IMG/VR virus record: IMGVR_UViG_3300017749_000124
Span: 1 to 24,981 of that record
Reading direction: 5' to 3' (one strand)
Origin: a virus
Length of the DNA stretch: 24,981 bases
The first letter of the stretch is position 1. The number at the start of each line of letters is the position of its first letter. The translations under genes and the position numbers were made by a program. This document shows positions 15,218-23,567 of this stretch, in pieces. Under the pieces are notes generated by a model that did not search any database, was not told the origin of the DNA, and worked only from the letters and a program-made list of their open reading frames with translations.

Positions 15218-16764
15218 TGACTAAAGAATTAGTAAAATATCCTATGTTTAAAACTTATATGTCAAAAGGTTTATCAGAAGATGAAATTAAAACAGATGCA
15301 ACACTGACTATAGTTAATAGAGGATTAAATATGACTGATGGAGAAAGAGCAGCACTTGGATTAAGTTCTGATTTTTTTACAGCTGAAAATATACTAGGTC
15401 TTATGGATAACAAAAGAATTAGATTTGATTATGATGCAACAAGTATAGGTGATCCAACATATAGAATATCTATGGATTTAGATGGAGATGGAATATTTAT
15501 GGCATTAAATAATCCTAATAATCCAGAATCAGGGTTTAAACCTGAAGCTAATAGAGAATTAAATGCATCATTAACATTATCTGGTGTTAGATCAGACTTC
15601 CAAAATACAGCATGGCAAAATTGGAAAAGTCAAAATATTAAAGCAGATACATTTTTCAAAACATATGGATTTGCAAATATAGAAGAACAACCATTAGTTA
15701 TGCAAACATTAAAAGGTATGTTTAACCTTGTGTATAATGGATATAACAAAGGTAAAAATGGAATAGAAGATTTAGGTAGAATGTTTAATGATATTGAATG
15801 GCTACCTGATGTTAGTATTGATATGAATACTGTAGAAAGACAATTACAAGAAAATCAAATTGCTTTTCTAACATATCAACAACAAAAAGAAGCTGGAGTA
15901 TTTGATGATAATCTAGCTACACAATTTTCAGGCAAGGAGCAAACAGCTATGGGATATCAAAATACAGCAACAAACTTATTAATGGACACTATTAACAAAC
16001 AAGAAGGTGGTTTCTATGCACAAGCATATGATTCTGGTTTTACAGGAAATAGAAACAAAACATTTAATGTTGGTACTAGAGCTGGTGGTGGTGGCCCAGT
16101 AGAAATGGTTACTGAAGGTAGTAAAATACAAAAAGCAGAATATGATCTTATGATGTCAGAAAATGGTGATCCTACTATTGGTACTGGATTATCGTTAAAA
16201 GATCCAACTGTTAAATCTCAATTAACAGAACTTGGTTACGATATTGACAAGTTATTAACTGGTGAACAAACAATTACTAGAGAAGATAACAACATTGTTA
16301 TGATGAAAATGTTAGATGATAAATTAAAATTAGTACAAAGTATTACTGGTATAGATGATTTAGCATCAAATAAAAACGCATACTTAACTGTAGCTCTAGT
16401 TAAATTAGCATATAACAGTTCTTCATGGATTGGGCCAAGATTTCAAAAAGCATTAAATCAGTTTATTAAAACTGGTGATATGAAATACATTGGTAGTTTT
16501 GGAAGTTATAAAGAAGGCACAGATGAGTTTTACTCAGGTGCAACTGCTGCTGGTGTTAAACAATATGAACCAGCATTGTTAAATGAATTATGGAATGATG
16601 CAGAAGGACAAGCTGCAATAGGATATGGTGGATTTAGAACTATGATGAGAGATGTAGCAGAATATATTACTGCATGGTCACAAGGTCAAATGACTTATTT
16701 TCCTGATTTACAAGTTACAACATCACCACAAATACAAAAAAAGAATAAATCTATATTAGACTAG
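15217..16764 (+). CDS. Internal virion protein with GH24 lysozyme-like domain
   Basis: Residues about 255-430 of this 515-aa protein read as a T4/P22-type (GH24) lysozyme: Glu263 in KQEGGFYAQAYDSG, Asp272 nine residues on (the same E-to-D spacing as T4 Glu11-Asp20), Thr320 in DPTIGTGLSL (cf. T4 YTIGIGH, Thr26), then TVALVKLAYN and FQKALNQFIKTGD as in the family's later helices. Between Asp and Thr lie 42 extra residues, including a Gly-rich turn. Residues 1-250 are unlike any lysozyme and are probably a virion-anchoring part; the C terminus has a Trp-containing helix. T7 carries its peptidoglycan-cutting domain at the N terminus of gp16; here it is a separate gene in front of the large internal protein. 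It starts in TAATG and its stop abuts the next ATG. Confidence 0.82.
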   Translation: MTKELVKYPMFKTYMSKGLSEDEIKTDATLTIVNRGLNMTDGERAALGLSSDFFTAENILGLMDNKRIRFDYDATSIGDPTYRISMDLDGDGIFMALNNPNNPESGFKPEANRELNASLTLSGVRSDFQNTAWQNWKSQNIKADTFFKTYGFANIEEQPLVMQTLKGMFNLVYNGYNKGKNGIEDLGRMFNDIEWLPDVSIDMNTVERQLQENQIAFLTYQQQKEAGVFDDNLATQFSGKEQTAMGYQNTATNLLMDTINKQEGGFYAQAYDSGFTGNRNKTFNVGTRAGGGGPVEMVTEGSKIQKAEYDLMMSENGDPTIGTGLSLKDPTVKSQLTELGYDIDKLLTGEQTITREDNNIVMMKMLDDKLKLVQSITGIDDLASNKNAYLTVALVKLAYNSSSWIGPRFQKALNQFIKTGDMKYIGSFGSYKEGTDEFYSGATAAGVKQYEPALLNELWNDAEGQAAIGYGGFRTMMRDVAEYITAWSQGQMTYFPDLQVTTSPQIQKKNKSILD

Positions 16765-19700
16765 ATGGGTGAGTTTTCTACAGTAGGAGATATTAGTCAA
16801 GCAAAACCTAATATTAGTGGTAGACCAGATCCAACTGAGCCATTAAATTATTTTCAAGATGTAAGAGATGTTGGTGCTGGATGGGCAGACGAAAATATTT
16901 TTGGTTTAGCTTTTAAATACATTGTAGATGCTTCTGTTGCACAAGATGATACAGAATTTGTTACTGACAAAACATATAACATATTTTTTGATAGACAATT
17001 AAAAGGACTTGAGCCTTATATTGGAAACTTCCTACACAGTAAAAGTAAAAAACATACAAGTAAATTAATTAAAGACTTTATAGAAGATAGTAAAAAAGCA
17101 AATGGTTCACCTTCATATATTGTAGGTAGAGTATTAGGTGGACTAACTGATCCATCAAGTTTGTTTATGTTTACCAAAGCTGGTAGTTTTATGTTTACTG
17201 GTACTAGATTAATGAGATCAGGTAAAGTTGGTGGATTAATAACTACAGAAGAAATGGTTAAACAAGGTTTAAGCACTACAAGAACGTGGGAAGAAACAGC
17301 CTTAATATCAGCTAGTGGTTTTATATTACCAGCATTATTCCCAGCTATAAACAATAAATTAGCTGGTAAACAGTTTGATGATACGGCTAGTAAGTTAGAT
17401 AATATGGACACACATTATTCTAATAGTCAATATGTAGGTGGTGGTATTTATAAAGAAGGATCTGTTGGTGCTGGTGCTACACAGCCTATAAGAACAGAAG
17501 CAGAGTGGATTAAAGCAAATCAAATTAAACCTACTGGTATGGGTTATCTTGGAGAAAAATCAGGATTTACTCCATTATTTAGAGTGTTAGATAAAGGTGG
17601 ATTAGAAGAACAAGATTTTATTACTACAGTATTAGAAAATCCATTACTAACTAAAGGTAACTTTGAAGGCGTACCTTCTGCTCCTACTATTGAAAGAAAA
17701 ATTAAATCAAGACATTACATGATTAAAATAAGTGATGATGCAGTTATGTCTGAATATAATGCTTATTTAAAAAGATTAGGTAAAAACGAACAAAAATTTT
17801 TAGAAAAAGTTGTTAATACTAAAATTGGTACAGGACTTGATAAAACTGGTGTTATGACACCGAGAGAGTTTTCTTCAGCTGTTACAAGAGCTAGACTAAA
17901 TCCAGATGCACCAGCTATTCCTGAAGTAAAAGCAGCTGCAAAACATACAGAAGATTTGTTTTATGCTCCATTAGGTAAAGAATATCAAGAAAGTGGTATT
18001 TCTATAGCATGGCATAAATATCAAATTGATAGACTTGATATGTTTATTAAACAAATGGATGGTAGTATTGAAGGTAGAAAAGCAGTTACAAATAAGAAAA
18101 AACTACAAAAACTAGAAGATTTAATAGTATTAAGAAGAAAGCTTAAAGCTAAATTAACTTTAATGGAAACTAAAGGTATTCATCTTAGAAAAAATTACAT
18201 TAACCCATTATATAAAAGAGATGCTATTGATGCTAATCCAGAACTATTTAAACAAATAATGAGAGAAGAATTAGAAAAGTTAGCTGCAAGAAATCCGTCA
18301 TTATTAAAAAAAAGCCCTAATATGACAAAAGCACAAGAAGAAGCATGGATGATGAAAAATGGAAATTCTCCAGATATTATTGATGATATTATAGAATCAT
18401 TTATGCAGTATCAACCTACTCTTAGACTTAGACAAATTGATGACGTATTAAATGAAATACCAGAAGAAGCATTGGGAGAAGTTAATAAAATATCTAGTAG
18501 ATTTCTAGGTAGAGATTTAAATATTGATTATACTAGATTAATGAAAGAAGGATTTATGGAAGATGATATAATGCTTCTACAAAGACATTACTTTAATCAA
18601 GTAGTTCCTGACATAGAATTAACAAAAGTATTTGGTGATCCTATGGGATATGGAACACGTTGGTCACCAGATAACAGTTATCAACAAGGTATAATACAAA
18701 TTAGTGATGAAATGCTAAGAAAAAACAAAAAGTACGATATGTATTATAATCAAAGATTTGATGAAAATGCTTTGCCATTAAGTAGTTTTTTAACAAAACA
18801 ACAAATTAAAAATCTACAAGATATAGATGCTTCTATACATTTAGTTAGAGGAACATATGGTTTGCCTTATGATCCTAATAGAACCTTTAGTAGAGGTTTA
18901 AGAATGATGAAATTATACAATGCTACTACTATGCTTACTGGTATAGCACAAGTAGTAGATACAGCTAGATTAGTTATGATTAATGGTATGACTAAAACAT
19001 TTAAAATACAAACTGAAATGTTTCAAAGTGGTATGGCTAAAGAAATATTAAAGATGTCTAAAAACTCTACACAATTAGGTGGTGAAGCTTTAGACATGAT
19101 AGATAGCTCAAGAGCTATGGGTATGTATGGATTAGAAGATGCATTCGGTGTATTTAATAAAATGGAAAGAGGTATGAGTAAAGTAGGTAATGTTTATTTT
19201 ACATTCTTAAATGCAAGTAACCCTTGGAATGCCTCAGTTAAAACAATGGCTGGATTCTTTAATGGTACTAGAATAATAGAAAATGTAGAAAAAATAGCAT
19301 TAGGTAAACCTATTTCTAAATTAAATAGAGCTAGAATGAACTTCTTAGGTATTACAGATGATATTGCTAGAGAAATATATAAACAATATCAAAAACATGG
19401 TGTAGGTAAAAATGGTAAAATATCTAGTAAAGCAGATGGAAATGAATTTAAACATATGCGTGTAGCTAATAGTGATGCTTGGGATGACACACCTAAAGCA
19501 AAAGAAGCTGCTGAAATATATCATCAAGGATTATCTAAACAAGTTAATGTAGATATTGTTACTCCAAGTAAAGGAGATGTACCATTATGGGCCAATACAG
19601 AAATGGGTGGTGCTATATCACAATTTAAAAAATTTGGTGCAGCGGCTACACAAAGAATGTTAATGCGTGGATTACAAGAAAAAGACACAAATTTTATGCA

Positions 19701-20133
19701 AGGTATATTGTTGTTAATGGCTGGTGGTATGATGGTAGATGCCTTTAGACAAAAACAATTTGGTAGAGATTATAGTAAGAAACCACTTGGTCAAAAATTA
19801 GTAGATGGATTTGATAGATCAGGTTTAGGTGGTATTTTTTCAGATATTAATAATGCTATTGAAAGATTAGGTAATAATGAAATTGGTTTAAGACCATTAT
19901 TAGGTGGTAAAAAACCATACGGCACTTACAAAGATATATTAAATAATCCTATTCCTGATGTATTAGGGCCAACAGCTAGTCAAATATCTAATATATCAGA
20001 TATTATGTGGACATGGGGTACAGGTAAGTACAATCATCACACAGCTCGTAATGTGCGTAGACTAGTACCATTCCAGAATGTATGGTTTTTGGATTCACTA
20101 TTTGATAAATTAGAAAAAAATGTATTAAGATAA
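16765..20133 (+). CDS. Large internal virion (DNA ejection) protein, T7 gp16-like position
   Basis: At 1122 aa this is the largest product, mostly helical and Lys/Asp-rich, with several moderately hydrophobic segments (for example SGFILPALFPAI around 185-196 and QGILLLMAGGMMVDAF around 982-997). It follows the lysozyme-bearing gene with TAG directly abutting ATG, and precedes the tail fibre, exactly where T7 has gp16 (1318 aa). I see no transglycosylase motif, which agrees with that activity being in the upstream gene. Likely role: core protein ejected into the cell to form the inner-membrane channel and pull in DNA. Sequence alone gives no catalytic clue; role inferred from context. Confidence 0.82.
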   Translation: MGEFSTVGDISQAKPNISGRPDPTEPLNYFQDVRDVGAGWADENIFGLAFKYIVDASVAQDDTEFVTDKTYNIFFDRQLKGLEPYIGNFLHSKSKKHTSKLIKDFIEDSKKANGSPSYIVGRVLGGLTDPSSLFMFTKAGSFMFTGTRLMRSGKVGGLITTEEMVKQGLSTTRTWEETALISASGFILPALFPAINNKLAGKQFDDTASKLDNMDTHYSNSQYVGGGIYKEGSVGAGATQPIRTEAEWIKANQIKPTGMGYLGEKSGFTPLFRVLDKGGLEEQDFITTVLENPLLTKGNFEGVPSAPTIERKIKSRHYMIKISDDAVMSEYNAYLKRLGKNEQKFLEKVVNTKIGTGLDKTGVMTPREFSSAVTRARLNPDAPAIPEVKAAAKHTEDLFYAPLGKEYQESGISIAWHKYQIDRLDMFIKQMDGSIEGRKAVTNKKKLQKLEDLIVLRRKLKAKLTLMETKGIHLRKNYINPLYKRDAIDANPELFKQIMREELEKLAARNPSLLKKSPNMTKAQEEAWMMKNGNSPDIIDDIIESFMQYQPTLRLRQIDDVLNEIPEEALGEVNKISSRFLGRDLNIDYTRLMKEGFMEDDIMLLQRHYFNQVVPDIELTKVFGDPMGYGTRWSPDNSYQQGIIQISDEMLRKNKKYDMYYNQRFDENALPLSSFLTKQQIKNLQDIDASIHLVRGTYGLPYDPNRTFSRGLRMMKLYNATTMLTGIAQVVDTARLVMINGMTKTFKIQTEMFQSGMAKEILKMSKNSTQLGGEALDMIDSSRAMGMYGLEDAFGVFNKMERGMSKVGNVYFTFLNASNPWNASVKTMAGFFNGTRIIENVEKIALGKPISKLNRARMNFLGITDDIAREIYKQYQKHGVGKNGKISSKADGNEFKHMRVANSDAWDDTPKAKEAAEIYHQGLSKQVNVDIVTPSKGDVPLWANTEMGGAISQFKKFGAAATQRMLMRGLQEKDTNFMQGILLLMAGGMMVDAFRQKQFGRDYSKKPLGQKLVDGFDRSGLGGIFSDINNAIERLGNNEIGLRPLLGGKKPYGTYKDILNNPIPDVLGPTASQISNISDIMWTWGTGKYNHHTARNVRRLVPFQNVWFLDSLFDKLEKNVLR

Positions 20134-23100
20134 ATGGCAATAACAATATCAGACATATCACCTAGAATACAATATACAGCTACGTCTGGACAAACATCAT
20201 TTACAGTTCCTTTTGAGTTCTTTGGTGATAATGATTTAGTAGTAGTTAATACTAATGCTGGTGGTGTTAATACAACTTTAACTAAAGCTGCAAGTCCTTC
20301 TAGTGTATCACAATATTCTGTCACAGGAGCTGGTGTTACTGGTGGTGGTTCTATTACACTTGGTGGTGGAGCAACTTTAAACGATAAATACACAATTACA
20401 AGAAATGTACCAATAGCTAGATCAACTGATTTTGCTACTACTGGTGTATTTCCTATAGATTCTTTAAATACAGAATTAGATAAACTTGTTGCAATGATGC
20501 AACAACAAGGAGTAGATATTAATTTATCTCCTAGAGCTTCTTCTACAACATCAACAGCTTATGGTTTAATATTTCCAGAATTAGTTGCTGATAAAATATT
20601 ATCAGTAAATAGTGCTGGTGATAGTCTTTTATTTTCTCAAGAAATAGGTAATTTTAAAGGAAATTGGTCAGCTAGTACATCATATGTACAAAGAGATATA
20701 GTAAAAGATACTTCTACAAATAATATATTTATAGCAAACACTGCTCATACATCATCAGGATCACAACCTTTAACTACAAATACAGATTCTGCAAAGTGGG
20801 ATTTATTAGTAGATGCTGCATCAGCAACAACTTCAGCAAGTGCTGCTGCAACTTCAGCTACTGCTGCTGCTTCTAGTGCAACTACTGCATCTGGTCATGC
20901 TACTACAGCAACTACCAAAGCTGGTGAAGCCGCAACTTCTGCTACAGCTTCAGCCAGTTCTGCTACAGCTTCTGCTAGTTCTGCAACAAGTGCTAGTGGT
21001 TCTGCATCAACTGCAACGACTAAGGCTAGTGAGGCTAGTACAAGTGCTACTAATGCTGCATCATCTGCAACATCTGCTACTAGCTCTGCATCTACAGCTA
21101 CAACCAAAGCAAGTGAAGCATCTACGTCTGCAACAAACGCTGCATCTTCAGCAACTACTGCATCTACTAATGCTACAACTGCTACAACAAAAGCAACTGA
21201 GGCTGCTACATCAGCTACAACAGCTTCTACACAAGCAAGTACAGCTACTACAAAGGCAAGTGAAGCCGCTACATCAGCAACAAATGCAGCTACATCTGCT
21301 ACATCATCTGCTACTTCAGCGACTAATGCTGGTAATTCAGCTACCGCAGCCGCTAATTCTGCCGCTGCTGCTGCTAATTCATTTGATGATTTTGATGATA
21401 AATACTTAGGAAGTAAAACTTCTAATCCTACAGTAGACAATGATGGTAATGCTTTAGTAACTGGTGCTTTATATTTTAATTCAACTGCAAATGAAATGCG
21501 TGTTTATGATGGTGCTAATTGGATTGCTGCCTCAAGTGCTGGTACAGCTTCTTTAATTTTATATGAGTACACAGCAACAGCTGGTCAAACAACTTTTACT
21601 GGTAGTGATGATAACTCAGCAACACTTTCTTACAGTGTAGGTAATTTACAAGTAATGATGAATGGTATTGTATTAGACCCTTCAGATTTTACAGCAACAA
21701 CTGGTACATCTATTGTGCTAGGTAGTGGAGCTGCTCTAAATGATTTAGTTAATATCTATGCTTTTAAATCTTTTACTGTATCTGAAATTAATGCAAACAA
21801 TCTAAATGACGGAATAGTACCTGATGCAAGATTTCCAGCAACCTTACCAGCTATATCTGGTGCTAACTTAACAAACTTAGATGCTTCTGATTTAGCAAGT
21901 GGTACTGTACCTGATGCAAGATTTCCAGCAACACTTCCAGCTTTAAATGGTTCTGCTTTAACAAATTTAACTTCTGGTAACTTAACTGGTGCATTACCAG
22001 CTATTGATGGTTCTGCTCTCACAGGTATAGAATCAGGAATTGCTTGGCAATCATCAATTAAAACAGCTAATTTTTCAGCATCTTCTAATGAAGGTTATTG
22101 GGTTGATACATCATCAAACACAGTAACTATAACATTCCCTTCAAGTCCAAGTGTAGGAGATACTATTGAATTAGTAGACTATGCAAGAAATTGGGGAACA
22201 AATAAAATTATAATAGATAGTAATACTAAAAACTATCAAGGCGACCCAGATACATTTATTGTTCAATACGACACAAGTGGTCAAGGATTAAGAGTAGTTT
22301 ATTCTGGTGCAACCAAAGGTTGGATTCCAACATCAGACGAAGTATCTGAAGATAATCCTATAAATGCTTATAATGTAGATTTCTTAGTTGTCGCTGGTGG
22401 AGCTGGTGGCGGTATGGATTCTGGTGGAGGTGGAGGTGCTGGTGGTTATCGAGCATCATACAACTCTGAGGCATCAGGTGGTGGAGGTTCTTCGGAAACT
22501 GCACTACAGGTTATAGCTGGAACTCAATACACTGTAACAGTAGGCTCTGGTGGTTCTGCATCATCAGGTGGTTCTGCTAGTCGAGGGGGTAGTGGTAGTG
22601 GTTCTGTTTTTGGTTCAATAAGTTCAACTGGTGGTGGTGGTGGAGGAAGTAATAGTGAATCACCTGACCTAAGACCTGGACTTAATGGAGGTTCTGGCGG
22701 TGGTGCTGGTACAAATTCAAATGGCGGAGTTCATCAAGGTGGCTCTGGAACAGCTAATCAAGGCTTTGATGGTGGAGATTCTGACGGAGGGTCATTTCCA
22801 AATAGAAAAGGTGGTGGTGGCGGAGGTGCTTCTGCTGCTGGTGGAAATGCATCACAAACTGTTGCTGGTAGTGGAGGTAATGGTGTTGCTTCAACAATCA
22901 CAGGTTCTTCAGTCACACGAGCTGGTGGCGGTGGAGGTGGCGGTCAAGGTAATGCTGGTACTGCTGGTTCTGGAGGTTCAGGCGGTGGCGGTGCTGGAAG
23001 CGTTAATGGTAATGGAACAAATGGAACAGGAAACACTGGTAGTGGTGGAGGTGCTTGTTCATACAATCAGACAAGTGGTGCTGGGGGTTCTGGTATCGTT

Positions 23101-23217
23101 ATTCTTCGTATGCCAACTGCTAGTTATTCAGGCACAACATCAGGTTCACCTTCTGTTTCAACAAGTGGCTCAGATACAATATTAACATACACAGGTTCAG
23201 GGAGTTACACAGCGTAA
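20134..23217 (+). CDS. Tail fibre protein with T7 gp17-type N terminus and glycine-rich tip
   Basis: This 1027-aa protein has clear parts. Residues 1-130 form the T7 gp17-type attachment domain (IQYTATSGQTSFTVPFEFF, YTITRNVPIARSTDF, LNTELDKLVAMMQQ). Residues 175-226 resemble a small carbohydrate-binding or fibre module (NWSASTSYVQRDIV ... AHTSSG ... KWDLL). Residues 227-416 are an Ala/Ser/Thr shaft similar in style to lambda Stf repeats. Residues 445-550 repeat an attachment-like fold (QTTFTGSDDN, VMMNGIVLDPSDF); 560-633 hold VPDARFPATLPA repeats; 640-735 are beta-rich; 748-988 are a glycine-rich domain starting DFLVVAGGAGGG and ending GGSGIVILRMP. The tip probably binds the host receptor. 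ATG abuts the preceding TAA; the stop is in TAATG. Confidence 0.9.
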   Translation: MAITISDISPRIQYTATSGQTSFTVPFEFFGDNDLVVVNTNAGGVNTTLTKAASPSSVSQYSVTGAGVTGGGSITLGGGATLNDKYTITRNVPIARSTDFATTGVFPIDSLNTELDKLVAMMQQQGVDINLSPRASSTTSTAYGLIFPELVADKILSVNSAGDSLLFSQEIGNFKGNWSASTSYVQRDIVKDTSTNNIFIANTAHTSSGSQPLTTNTDSAKWDLLVDAASATTSASAAATSATAAASSATTASGHATTATTKAGEAATSATASASSATASASSATSASGSASTATTKASEASTSATNAASSATSATSSASTATTKASEASTSATNAASSATTASTNATTATTKATEAATSATTASTQASTATTKASEAATSATNAATSATSSATSATNAGNSATAAANSAAAAANSFDDFDDKYLGSKTSNPTVDNDGNALVTGALYFNSTANEMRVYDGANWIAASSAGTASLILYEYTATAGQTTFTGSDDNSATLSYSVGNLQVMMNGIVLDPSDFTATTGTSIVLGSGAALNDLVNIYAFKSFTVSEINANNLNDGIVPDARFPATLPAISGANLTNLDASDLASGTVPDARFPATLPALNGSALTNLTSGNLTGALPAIDGSALTGIESGIAWQSSIKTANFSASSNEGYWVDTSSNTVTITFPSSPSVGDTIELVDYARNWGTNKIIIDSNTKNYQGDPDTFIVQYDTSGQGLRVVYSGATKGWIPTSDEVSEDNPINAYNVDFLVVAGGAGGGMDSGGGGGAGGYRASYNSEASGGGGSSETALQVIAGTQYTVTVGSGGSASSGGSASRGGSGSGSVFGSISSTGGGGGGSNSESPDLRPGLNGGSGGGAGTNSNGGVHQGGSGTANQGFDGGDSDGGSFPNRKGGGGGGASAAGGNASQTVAGSGGNGVASTITGSSVTRAGGGGGGGQGNAGTAGSGGSGGGGAGSVNGNGTNGTGNTGSGGGACSYNQTSGAGGSGIVILRMPTASYSGTTSGSPSVSTSGSDTILTYTGSGSYTA
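20812..21381 (+). repeat. Ala/Ser/Thr heptad-type repeat region of the tail fibre
   Basis: Encodes residues 227-416. The motif TTK(A)-S/T-EA recurs with its Lys at 262, 297, 325, 353 and 374, giving spacings of 35, 28, 28 and 21 residues, all multiples of seven. The DNA copies differ at many synonymous positions (for example ACCAAAGCAAGT, ACAAAGGCAAGT, ACTAAGGCTAGT), so the protein pattern is kept while the DNA has diverged. A trimeric coiled-coil shaft is the likely structure. Confidence 0.8.
21817..21932 (+). repeat. 26-bp direct repeat inside the tail fibre gene
   Basis: Bases 21817-21842 and 21907-21932 are identical over 26 bp (both begin GTACCTGATGCAAG and encode VPDARFPAT), exactly 90 bp apart, matching a 30-residue protein repeat. 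A third, more diverged copy of the downstream part (LPAxxGSALT) follows at about 21991-22023. This looks like a fairly recent in-frame duplication and a possible site of slippage or recombination. Confidence 0.8.
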
Positions 23218-23567
23218 TGGCACATTTCGCAAAATTAGGAGTTGGAAACATTATTGAAAGAGTGGAAGTGGTATCAAATGATATTGCTACAAACGAACAA
23301 GCTGGAGTAAATTTTTTAAATACTTTATATGGCACTAGAGATACTTGGAAACAAACATCTTACAATGGCACTATAAGAAAAAACTTTGCTGGTGTTGGTT
23401 ATAGTTATAACCAAACAAAAGATGCTTTTATTCCACCCAAACCTTTTAACAGTTGGACATTAGATGAAGATACTTGTCTTTGGGAAGCACCTGTTGCTTA
23501 TCCTGATGACGGACAATTTTATCAATGGAATGAAACAAACCAAGAATGGGAGATAATTAATGACTAG
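23217..23567 (+). CDS. Fibre-associated conserved marine phage protein (116 aa)
   Basis: The product begins MAHFAKLGVGNIIERVEVVS and carries WKQTSYNGTIRKNFAGVGY (42-60), DAFIPPKPFNSWTLDEDTC (67-85), LWEAPVAYPDD and a final W.W-type motif. This combination is one I recognise from many cyanophage and other marine phage fibre loci, where the gene is unassigned or called tail-fibre related. A short beta-rich domain acting as fibre tip, connector or assembly factor is plausible. It starts in TAATG with the fibre gene and overlaps the next gene by 8 bases, so all three fibre-region genes are co-translated. Confidence 0.82.
   Translation: MAHFAKLGVGNIIERVEVVSNDIATNEQAGVNFLNTLYGTRDTWKQTSYNGTIRKNFAGVGYSYNQTKDAFIPPKPFNSWTLDEDTCLWEAPVAYPDDGQFYQWNETNQEWEIIND

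Noticed and set aside
17016-17411. 131-codon minus-strand frame inside the large internal virion gene
   Set aside because: Antisense to a continuous 1122-codon gene, no ribosome binding site; AT-rich reverse strands here yield many such frames.
20037-20393. 118-codon minus-strand frame across the internal virion/fibre junction
   Set aside because: It covers the conserved gp17-type N terminus on the opposite strand and has no independent support.
20812-21381. CRISPR-like or tandem DNA repeat array
   Set aside because: The periodicity is in the protein; DNA copies are diverged, of unequal spacing and without unique spacers.
20813-21440. Long open frames in other frames of the fibre shaft: Leu/Gln-rich on the plus strand, Val/Ala-rich on the minus strand
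   Set aside because: They are shadows of GCT/GCA/ACT/TCT repeat codons read out of frame; both are low-complexity and lack start signals.
22685-23185. 166-codon Val/Glu/Leu-rich plus-strand frame inside the fibre tip
   Set aside because: It arises from GGT/GGA glycine runs read in another frame (GTG, GAG); no start signal and no sensible domain.
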